From an uncultured Collinsella sp. (lineage in GTDB: Bacteria; Actinomycetota; Coriobacteriia; Coriobacteriales; Coriobacteriaceae), in contig CATYJC010000042.1 in the NCBI GenBank assembly GCA_958407555.1, forward strand, positions 1 through 14,285: 14,285 nucleotides of DNA, written 5' to 3'. Positions within the stretch are counted from its first letter, which is position 1. Each line of letters starts with the position of its first letter. Under the pieces are notes generated by a model. The model did no database searches. It was given only the letters and a program-made list of their open reading frames with translations, and was not told the origin of the DNA. Both the position numbers and the translations under genes were made by a program. Below, piece by piece: positions 6,838 through 13,637 of the stretch.

Positions 6838-7761
6838 ATGCTCATTGCATTGCAGGGCGCCATTTCGCAGGGCGTCCTCTGGGGCATTATGGTGCTTGGC
6901 GTGTTTATCACGTTCCGCCTACTCGACATCCCCGATATGACCTGCGACGGCAGCTTTGCCCTCGGCGGCTGCGTCTGCGCCGTACTCATCGTCAATAACA
7001 ACGTCGACCCGCTGCTCGCCGTGCTGGCCGGCATGTGCGCCGGCGCCATCGCGGGCGCGGTCACGGGCATTTTGACCACGGTCTTTGAGATTCCCGCGAT
7101 CCTCGCCGGAATCCTGACGCAGATCAGTCTGTGGTCCATCAACCTGCGCATCATGGGCAAATCCAATACGCCCATCCTTGCCAAAGGCACTATCTTCTCG
7201 TCTGTCAGCAACATGACGGGCCTGCCGCAGTCCACCGTCGCCATCATCCTGGGCATCTTGCTCGCTGTTGCTATCGTTGCCATCCTGTATTGGTTCTTTG
7301 GCACCGAGATCGGCTCGGCACTGCGCGCCACCGGCAACAACGAGTACATGATCCGCGCCCTGGGCGTCAACACCAACTCCACCAAGATGATCGCCCTCGT
7401 GCTCTCCAACGCTCTCATCGGTCTTTCGGGCGCGCTCATCTGCCAGAGCCAGAAGTACGCCGACATTGGCATGGGCACCGGTGCCATCGTTATCGGTCTT
7501 GCCGCCATTGTTATCGGCGAGGTGCTCGGCCGCCTGCTGCCCGGCGGTCTCACGCAGTTTAGCGTTCGCCTGGCCTCCGCCGTCTTTGGCTCCGTGGTCT
7601 ACTTCCTCATCCGCGCCATCGTGCTGCAGCTGGGCATGGACGCCAACGACATGAAGCTGCTCTCCGCTGTGATCGTCGCCGTAGCCCTGTGCGTGCCCGT
7701 GATTTGGGAGCGCTATAAGCTCCGCAGCTCCTACACGAAGGGGGATGAGGCAGATGCTTAA
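6838..7761 (+). CDS. ABC transporter permease (BPD_transp_2 type)
   Basis: 307-residue polytopic membrane protein with about eight or nine hydrophobic segments (for example 12-27, 40-57, 58-78, 132-152, 190-210, 217-237, 250-272, 276-293). The cytosolic loop at 155-190 (GTEIGSALRATGNNEYMIRA, then LGVNT) is the coupling region of the branched-chain amino-acid/ribose-type permease superfamily. The N-terminal block RLLDIPDMTCDGSF with GG is typical of permeases that work with PF04392 binding proteins. AGGAGG (6824-6829) precedes ATG 6838 by 8 bases. Its stop overlaps the ATPase start. With no second permease gene, a homodimer is expected. Confidence 0.87.
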   Translation: MLIALQGAISQGVLWGIMVLGVFITFRLLDIPDMTCDGSFALGGCVCAVLIVNNNVDPLLAVLAGMCAGAIAGAVTGILTTVFEIPAILAGILTQISLWSINLRIMGKSNTPILAKGTIFSSVSNMTGLPQSTVAIILGILLAVAIVAILYWFFGTEIGSALRATGNNEYMIRALGVNTNSTKMIALVLSNALIGLSGALICQSQKYADIGMGTGAIVIGLAAIVIGEVLGRLLPGGLTQFSVRLASAVFGSVVYFLIRAIVLQLGMDANDMKLLSAVIVAVALCVPVIWERYKLRSSYTKGDEADA

Positions 7762-8548
7762 GCTCTCGCACGTCAAGAAGACCTTTAACAAGGGCACCGT
7801 CACCGAGAAGCGCGCGCTTACCGGCGTCGACCTTACCCTCAATGATGGCGACTTTGTAACCGTGATCGGCGGCAACGGCGCCGGCAAGTCCACGCTGCTC
7901 AATATGATCGCCGGCGTGTATCCGCTCGATTCGGGTGTCATCGAGCTCGACGGCACCGACATCTCGCGTCTGAGCGAGTCGCAGCGCGCCAAGTACCTGG
8001 GTCGCGTGTTCCAGGACCCCATGCGCGGCACCGCAGCCGACATGCAGATTGCCGAGAACCTGGCCCTCGCCAAGCGCCGCGGCCAGCGTCGCGGTCTTTC
8101 GTGGGGCGTCACCAAGGCCGAGAAGGACGAGTACGTTGAGCTGCTCAAGCGCCTAGACCTCGGTCTGGACACGCGCCTCAACGCCAAGGTCGGCCTGCTT
8201 TCGGGTGGCCAGCGCCAGGCACTCACCCTGCTCATGGCCACGCTCACCAAGCCACGCCTGCTGCTGCTCGACGAGCACACCGCGGCGCTCGACCCCAAGA
8301 CGGCCTCTAAGGTGCTCAATCTGACCGAGGAAATCGTCGACGAGCACCACCTGACCACGCTCATGGTCACGCATAACATGAACGACGCCATCCGTCTGGG
8401 CAATCGTCTGATCATGATGCACGAGGGCCACGTAATCTACGACGTGGCAGGCGACGAGAAGAAGTCGCTCACCGTTGCCGACCTGTTGCAGAAGTTCGAG
8501 GAGGTCTCGGGCGGCGAGCTCGCCAACGACCGCATGCTGCTGAGCTAA
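7754..8548 (+). CDS. ABC transporter ATP-binding protein
   Basis: 264-residue cytosolic ATPase that powers the importer. Motifs: Walker A GGNGAGKST (39-47), Q-loop Gln87 (RVFQDPMRGT), signature LSGGQ (149-153), Walker B LLLLDEHTAALD (Asp173, catalytic Glu174) and H-loop His207 (MVTHNMNDA). The DEHTAALD form is characteristic of ATPases paired with this permease type. ATG 7754 is favoured over ATG 7745: AAGGGG (7739-7744) lies 9 bases before it, and family members start with MLKL. It overlaps the permease gene by 8 bases, indicating translational coupling. Confidence 0.92.
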   Translation: MLKLSHVKKTFNKGTVTEKRALTGVDLTLNDGDFVTVIGGNGAGKSTLLNMIAGVYPLDSGVIELDGTDISRLSESQRAKYLGRVFQDPMRGTAADMQIAENLALAKRRGQRRGLSWGVTKAEKDEYVELLKRLDLGLDTRLNAKVGLLSGGQRQALTLLMATLTKPRLLLLDEHTAALDPKTASKVLNLTEEIVDEHHLTTLMVTHNMNDAIRLGNRLIMMHEGHVIYDVAGDEKKSLTVADLLQKFEEVSGGELANDRMLLS

Positions 8549-8579
8549 AACCTGCCAAAAAGGGACAGGTTTATTTTGG
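8548..8579 (+). terminator. Hairpin with GGGACAG core after the ATPase gene
   Basis: Two overlapping folds are possible: AAACCTG (8548-8554) with CAGGTTT (8566-8572), or CCAAAA (8555-8560) with TTTTGG (8574-8579). Both include AGGGACAGG. The stems are weak; the stronger stop is the hairpin that follows at 8603. Confidence 0.5.
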
Positions 8580-8602
8580 TAGATTTTATCTGCGCAAACG
8601 TC

Positions 8603-8643
8603 AAAACCGCCGCAAAGGGACAGACGCCCTTGCGGCGGTTTTC
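8603..8643 (+). terminator. Strong intrinsic terminator of the ABC importer operon
   Basis: AAAACCGCCGCAA (8603-8615) pairs with TTGCGGCGGTTTT (8630-8642). One bulged A and a GGG/CCC continuation lead to the loop ACAGACG. The T run is part of the right arm. The GGGACAG core is shared with the hairpins at 8548 and 11628. Confidence 0.9.
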
Positions 8644-8706
8644 GCATATTATGCTGATAATCCGATATTCAACCAGACATTCTGGCTAAGGACTAAGGAA
8701 ACTGCC

Positions 8707-10731
8707 ATGAAAAGACTTCCCCACCTTGCGTTAGCCGCCGCTTTGTTTGCCGGCGCGCTCGCAGGCATCCCAAGCCTCGCTTTCGCGGGGAACCTGCCCG
8801 CCGCTATTGACGGCTCCGTGGCCGTCATGCACACCAACGACATCCACGGCAGCTACAAGTACAGCCACAACGAAAGCAAGGGCACCGGCACTGTGGGCTT
8901 TGACGGACTGGCGGTTCTCTATAGCGCCCAAAGCAGCGCCCCCGATCTTTTGCTCGATGCGGGCGACACCTTCCACGGACAGTCCTTCGCCACCATGAGC
9001 GAGGGCAAGAGCATCGCCGAGCTCATGGACACCTTCTACGCCGACGGCTACGACGCGACCACGCCAGGCAACCACGACTGGAGCTACGGCGCGGACAAAC
9101 TCCGTACCATGACCGGCTACAGCACCACCGGCACGCCCTTCGCCATGCTCTGCGCGAACGCAAAGTCTACGAGCGGCGTATGGAGCTCGACCATCACGAA
9201 GACGCTCGATCGCACCTGGGAGGATAGCGAGGATCACTCCACATTCGACTACAAAATCAAGGTCGGCGTCGTGGGTGCCATGGATGAGTCGCTGGAATCC
9301 TCGCTGCGCGCGGACCTGGTCGCGGGCACCAGCTTCTCGAGTGCCGCGAACGCCATCAATACCGAGGCAGAGAAGCTGCGCAAGGAGGGCTGCGATGTTG
9401 TTGTGTGTATCGCGCACACGCTCGACGCCAAGACCTTTGCCACGCGACTCCGTGGCGTCGATGCCCTTATCGCAGGCCACGAGCACATCAACCTTAACGA
9501 GAAGGTGACGGGAGCCGACGGCAAGACGATCCACGTTGTCGAGGCAGGCAGCGCCTTTGCCGAGGTGGGGCTGCTTTCCATTCCGTACAAATACGACACG
9601 AATGGCACCGAGACGACCGACGATGACACGGTCACGGTCCCTGCAGACGGCAGCGACGAGAAGCTCTACACCGCCAAGAACGTCAACGACCTTTTGGCAG
9701 ACCCCGACAAGGGCTCCGGCTACCAAAGCCGCCTTGAAGCCGTCCGCAACAAGATCAAGCCGCTCGACGAGGCCTTTGAAAACGAATCGAACAAGGTGCT
9801 CGGCACATCCACCACCAACTATTTCTACGGCGAGGACGCCGCAGGCACGCATGGTTGGGAAATGGTGCGCACCACCGATTTCCGCCCCAGCAAGGAGGGC
9901 GACACCACCAAGGCCCAGACCATCGGCCACGTGATTTGCGGCTCCTATCTTGCCCTGACGGGCGCGGACCTCGCTATCGAAAACGCTGGCGGCATCCGCG
10001 GCGGCATCGCGGCGGGCAACGTGACCGCCGGCAACGTCATCGCCATCTCGCCCTACGGCAACACCGTGGAGACCTGGACCATGACCGGCGCGGACTTCCT
10101 CGCAGCGCTCGAGCACTCGCTACAAATCAGCGACGATTGCAACGACAGCTACGAGCTTCAGCAGGCTTATGTGGCGGCCGGTCACACCGAGCAGGAGGCG
10201 CAAAACAAGTACAAGTGGCGCGATGACTCTGGCAGCGTTCTCTCCTTTGGCGGCATCAACGTAACGATTGATTGGACGCAGCCCGAAGGCAAGCGCATTG
10301 TGAGTGCCACACTCACCAAAGACGGCAGCACGCTCGACCCCGCCAAGACCTATACCGTCGCCACCAACAACTACATCATCACCAACACGACCGACTTTCC
10401 CACCTTTGCACACGCCACCAAGTACACCGAGTGGGGTACCTGCGAGTCAGCGCTAAGGGCGCTGATCGGGCAGAACGGCTGGGAGAGCAAGATGGCCGGG
10501 CTCGCCGGCACCATCGGCTTCGGCTCCGCAGCCGTGGACCCCACGCCCTCACCGGCCCCGACGCCTAAGCCCTCGTCTAAGACGGACACGGCGACCACGA
10601 AGGTCATCACCAAGAAGACGACCGGTAAGCTTGCCGCAACGGGAGACCGCACGCTGGCAGTAGTTGGCGCGTGCCTTATCGGCGGCATCATCGTCATCAT
10701 GCTCGGCATTATCTGGAAGCGTCGACGCTAA
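8707..10731 (+). CDS. Secreted, wall-anchored 5'-nucleotidase / cyclic-nucleotide phosphatase family protein (LAATG sorting signal)
   Basis: 674-residue exported metallophosphatase of the UshA / YfkN type, expected to remove phosphate from extracellular nucleotides so that nucleosides can be taken up. A signal peptide (about 1-27, ending SLAFA) is followed by the calcineurin-like domain: HTNDIHG (42-48, Asp45/His47), DAGDTFHG (84-91, Asp87), GNHD (121-124) and GHEH (257-260). The C-terminal 5'-nucleotidase domain shows ENAGGIRGG (425-433) and the ISPYGNTVETW block. A Pro/Thr/Lys-rich wall linker leads to LAATGD (642-647), a hydrophobic span and the tail KRRR at the very end. This is a sortase signal with LAATG in place of LPXTG, as recognised by class E sortases of Actinomycetota. 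AAGGA (8695-8699) lies 7 bases before ATG 8707. Substrate specificity is inferred. Confidence 0.9.
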   Translation: MKRLPHLALAAALFAGALAGIPSLAFAGNLPAAIDGSVAVMHTNDIHGSYKYSHNESKGTGTVGFDGLAVLYSAQSSAPDLLLDAGDTFHGQSFATMSEGKSIAELMDTFYADGYDATTPGNHDWSYGADKLRTMTGYSTTGTPFAMLCANAKSTSGVWSSTITKTLDRTWEDSEDHSTFDYKIKVGVVGAMDESLESSLRADLVAGTSFSSAANAINTEAEKLRKEGCDVVVCIAHTLDAKTFATRLRGVDALIAGHEHINLNEKVTGADGKTIHVVEAGSAFAEVGLLSIPYKYDTNGTETTDDDTVTVPADGSDEKLYTAKNVNDLLADPDKGSGYQSRLEAVRNKIKPLDEAFENESNKVLGTSTTNYFYGEDAAGTHGWEMVRTTDFRPSKEGDTTKAQTIGHVICGSYLALTGADLAIENAGGIRGGIAAGNVTAGNVIAISPYGNTVETWTMTGADFLAALEHSLQISDDCNDSYELQQAYVAAGHTEQEAQNKYKWRDDSGSVLSFGGINVTIDWTQPEGKRIVSATLTKDGSTLDPAKTYTVATNNYIITNTTDFPTFAHATKYTEWGTCESALRALIGQNGWESKMAGLAGTIGFGSAAVDPTPSPAPTPKPSSKTDTATTKVITKKTTGKLAATGDRTLAVVGACLIGGIIVIMLGIIWKRRR

Positions 10732-10783
10732 GCTACACCGCCGGGCCTTACAGCCCCGCCGCGTAAACCTTATATCGAGCACA

Positions 10784-10817
10784 GAAGCCCGTCCGAATTT
10801 GATCGGACGGGCTTCTT
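10784..10817 (+). terminator. Intrinsic terminator after the 5'-nucleotidase gene
   Basis: A perfect 13-base stem, GAAGCCCGTCCGA (10784-10796) with TCGGACGGGCTTC (10803-10815), has the 6-base loop ATTTGA. Only two T residues follow, so termination efficiency is uncertain. Confidence 0.8.
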
Positions 10818-10823
10818 GGTGGG

Positions 10824-10829
10824 TATCAT
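10824..10829 (+). promoter_or_regulatory. Possible -10 element of mscS
   Basis: TATCAT followed by GGTTGG, 32 bases before the start codon. The only -35-like TTGATC (10799-10804) is 19 bases away and lies inside the preceding terminator hairpin. Confidence 0.3.
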
Positions 10830-10860
10830 GGTTGGACGATCATAAGGAGGTTTTCCCTAC

Positions 10861-11628
10861 ATGGATTTGTTTGAGCCGATTCTTCATTTCTTTGAGCAAC
10901 GGTGGGTCCACAACATCATCTGGGCCGTCATCTTGGCGATAGGCACCGCCGTCGCCGCCAAGGTCGTATCCAAGACCCTGAATCATCTGCTTAACCGAGA
11001 CGATAACCCGCTTCCGGCATCGAGTATCTTCATCAACATCGCGCGCGCCGTCATTTGGATGATCGGCGGCAGCTTTATCCTCGACAACTGCTTTGGCATT
11101 AACGCAAACGCGCTCGTCGCCGCTCTTGGCGTCGGCGGCATCGCCATCTCGCTCGGCTTTCAGGACACGCTGTCAAACCTTATCGGCGGCATGCAAGTGA
11201 CCTTTATGGGCATCATCAAACCCGGCGACAATATCGAGGTCGGCGGCGTGTCGGGCGTGGTCCAGGACATCACCTGGCGCCACACGACCATCGAAGATGC
11301 CTGCGGGCAGACCATCATCGTCCCCAACTCCAACATCTCCAAGAACACGCTCGTGCATTTGATGCCCTTTGGGCGCGTGGCTGTGCCCGTTGCCGTAAAG
11401 GACACGTCCAAGTGGGCCTCGCTCGACGCGCTGGCAGACGAGCTGACCAGCGCCACCAAGGCCGCCGTGCTTCCCATCTCGGGCTTTGACAAGGAGCCGT
11501 ATGTGCTCTTTAGCGAGATCGGCGACTTTGGCATTAAGGGCAAGATCATCTTTATCGTCAGCGACGACAGCACCACTTTCACCGCTGCCGACGCCTGCAT
11601 CCGCGCCATCGCCCCCATCATTGCCTAA
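10861..11628 (+). CDS. mscS: Small-conductance mechanosensitive channel, MscS family
   Basis: 255-residue membrane channel that opens under membrane tension to release solutes on hypo-osmotic shock, acting as a homoheptamer. Three hydrophobic segments are visible (about 17-37, 55-75 and 80-105). The pore helix shows the Gly/Ala pattern (ALGVGGIAISLGFQDTLSNL) followed by the conserved beta-domain start (KPGDNIEVGGVSGVVQDI) and VPNSNI, as in E. coli MscS, which has 286 residues. The C-terminal cytosolic cage is present. AAGGAGG (10844-10850) precedes ATG 10861 by 10 bases. It stands between two hairpin terminators and so is probably a single-gene unit. Confidence 0.93.
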   Translation: MDLFEPILHFFEQRWVHNIIWAVILAIGTAVAAKVVSKTLNHLLNRDDNPLPASSIFINIARAVIWMIGGSFILDNCFGINANALVAALGVGGIAISLGFQDTLSNLIGGMQVTFMGIIKPGDNIEVGGVSGVVQDITWRHTTIEDACGQTIIVPNSNISKNTLVHLMPFGRVAVPVAVKDTSKWASLDALADELTSATKAAVLPISGFDKEPYVLFSEIGDFGIKGKIIFIVSDDSTTFTAADACIRAIAPIIA

Positions 11629-11667
11629 ACCACCACAAAGGGGACAGGCACCTTTGTTGTGGTTTTC
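11628..11667 (+). terminator. Intrinsic terminator after mscS, GGGACAG-type hairpin
   Basis: AACCACCACAAAGG (11628-11641) pairs with CCTTTGTTGTGGTT (11651-11664) with one mismatch; the loop is GGACAGGCA and a TTTT run (11663-11666) follows. The left arm begins on the last base of the mscS stop codon. Third copy of the GGGACAG-core hairpin in the window. Confidence 0.85.
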
Positions 11668-11720
11668 ATTCGTGGTACCATGGTTCATATAGTTGTTTAA
11701 ACGACTAAGGGAGCAACATC

Positions 11721-13637
11721 ATGGAAGAGGCCTACCGTCAAGCACGCAAGCGCGGCGAGCAAGGACGTCGACGCGCCATTAGTCAAAGCGAGTATCCGTA
11801 CCTCACGGACCTCGATAGCTTGGTTGCCCAGCTCCCCTTAGGCCAGCGAGAGAATGTCGGCCTGAGAGACATTCCGCTCGAAATGGTCGTCGGTACGGTT
11901 ACCAAGGGCCGTCAGTCCGCCTTTTCATGCAACTTTATGCCCCTACTGCCGTTTGGCACCGAGTTCGCCCGCAAGTGGTCCAACCTCTACGACATCCAGG
12001 TAACCGAGGGTTATCGCGACCCCATCATCGTCACCGAGTTCATGCATCGGTTCTATGTCCAGGAAGGCAACAAACGCGTCAGTGTCCTCAAATTCCTGGA
12101 CGCCCCGACGGTTTCGGCCAAGGTCACCCGTCTCTACCCCGGCACATGGGATTCCGTCGAAAGCCGCCTGTACGGCGAGTTCTGCGCGTTTTGGCGCGTC
12201 TGCCCCCTATACGAGATCGAGTTCTCGCGTGAGGGAAGCTACGAGACGCTCGCCAAGATGCTCGGTCAGAACCTTATCGAAAAATGGCCGCAGAAAAAGG
12301 TCGACTACCTGCGCCACACCTTCCTGCTCTTTAAGCGCGCCTACCTTCGCGCAGGCGGCGACCACCTGGACATTACGCCCGCCGACGCCATGCTCGTCTA
12401 CCTCAATGTGTACAACCAGGACCGCCTGCTGGATACGCCGACGGATATAGTCGTAAACCGCCTGTGCAAGATCTGGCGCGAGCTGGTTATTGCCGGCAAA
12501 AATGACGAGGACAAGGTCGATCTTGTCGAAGCACCGAGCGTCGACGAGGAAAAGGCGCCCGCCAAGTCCACCTCCGGCGTGCTCAACTTCTTTATGGGCA
12601 AGACCGTCTATTCGGCGGCTAACCCCCTGCGCATCGCCTTTATCCATGAGTTCCCCTGTGCGACGTCGAGCTGGGACAGCCTGCACGACCAAGGGCGTCA
12701 GTATCTCGATGAGCACTTTGACGGTATCGTGCGCACCGAGGCGTTCGAGGACTGTCACGATCCGGACATGTTCTACGCCGCCGTGGAAACGGCTGTCAAA
12801 CATGGGGCAAACGCCATCTTCTCGACCTCGCACCGCCTGATGGAATACACGCTCAGGGCTGCCGTTGAGTATCCCCGGGTTCGGTTCCTCAACTGCTCTA
12901 TCGGCCTTCCCCATCAAAGCGTCCGTTCGTACTTTGGCAAGATGTACGAGGCCAAGTTCCTCCTGGGCGCCCTTGCCGCCAGCATGGCGGACAACCACCG
13001 CATCGGCTACCACGCGTCGGTCTTCGCCTCGGGCGCACTCAGCGAGATCAACGCCTTTGCGATTGGCGCCTCGCTGCTCGACCCGCGCGCGCAGGTCATC
13101 CTCACCTGGGGCGATGTTCCCGCCGGTGGTCTTGCCGAAGCCATGTGCCGCGAAGGCGTAAGCGTCATGACCGGCGCTGACATGTCAAAGTCGCTCGAAG
13201 ACCCAACGGCCTACGGGCTTCACCGCTTGGTCGACGGCAAAGTCACCGGCATCGCCATGCCCGTATGGAACTGGGGCCGTTACTACGAGCTCATCGTTCG
13301 CAGCCTTCTGCACGGCACGTGGGACGAGACCAGCGACGACAACCAAGTGCGTGCCGTCAACTACTGGTACGGCATGAGCTCCGGCGTTATCGACATCCGT
13401 TACGCTCCGGGCCTACCCTACCAGACGCGCAAACTCGTGCAGTTGCTCCGCAACGGCATTGTTGAGGGATCCATCAACCCCTTTGGCGGCGAGCTCCATA
13501 GCCAGAACGGCGTGGTACAGATCGAAGGCTTCCCTCCGCTGCCGAGCACGCAGATTGTCGAGATGGATTGGCTGGCGGACAACGTGGTAGGCACCATTCC
13601 GCAGCTCGACGATGAGCCGAAAGTCCCTGCCCTATGA
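11721..13637 (+). CDS. Cytosolic ParB-like / BMP-domain protein of unknown function
   Basis: 638 residues with a charged, signal-free N terminus, so cytosolic. Residues about 45-140 resemble a ParB/sulfiredoxin-like domain: IPLEMVVGTVTKGR (51-64), DPIIVTEF (100-107) and FYVQEGNKRVSVLK (111-124), the last like the ParB GxxR box. A mostly helical part (about 160-265) and a linker lead to a BMP-type domain (about 303-545) of the basic-membrane-protein/PnrA nucleoside-binding family: LRIAFIHEFP (303-312), HGANAIFSTSHRLMEYTLRA (361-380), YPRVRFLNCS (384-393), SYFGKMYEAKFLLGALAASM (403-422). Normal BMP proteins are exported lipoproteins feeding ABC importers; this one has neither lipobox nor transporter genes nearby. 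AAGGGAG (11707-11713) precedes ATG by 7 bases. Its stop overlaps the phosphoesterase start (ATGA), so the two products likely act together. Function is not known to me; ligand sensing is an inference. Confidence 0.82.
   Translation: MEEAYRQARKRGEQGRRRAISQSEYPYLTDLDSLVAQLPLGQRENVGLRDIPLEMVVGTVTKGRQSAFSCNFMPLLPFGTEFARKWSNLYDIQVTEGYRDPIIVTEFMHRFYVQEGNKRVSVLKFLDAPTVSAKVTRLYPGTWDSVESRLYGEFCAFWRVCPLYEIEFSREGSYETLAKMLGQNLIEKWPQKKVDYLRHTFLLFKRAYLRAGGDHLDITPADAMLVYLNVYNQDRLLDTPTDIVVNRLCKIWRELVIAGKNDEDKVDLVEAPSVDEEKAPAKSTSGVLNFFMGKTVYSAANPLRIAFIHEFPCATSSWDSLHDQGRQYLDEHFDGIVRTEAFEDCHDPDMFYAAVETAVKHGANAIFSTSHRLMEYTLRAAVEYPRVRFLNCSIGLPHQSVRSYFGKMYEAKFLLGALAASMADNHRIGYHASVFASGALSEINAFAIGASLLDPRAQVILTWGDVPAGGLAEAMCREGVSVMTGADMSKSLEDPTAYGLHRLVDGKVTGIAMPVWNWGRYYELIVRSLLHGTWDETSDDNQVRAVNYWYGMSSGVIDIRYAPGLPYQTRKLVQLLRNGIVEGSINPFGGELHSQNGVVQIEGFPPLPSTQIVEMDWLADNVVGTIPQLDDEPKVPAL

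Noticed and set aside
6919..8415. 498-codon minus-strand frame across the permease and ATPase genes
   Set aside because: Overlaps two genes with complete motifs on the other strand; composition switches abruptly where the sense gene changes.
8731..10116. 461-codon minus-strand frame inside the 5'-nucleotidase gene
   Set aside because: Shadow of the nucleotidase; no signal, fold or start context.
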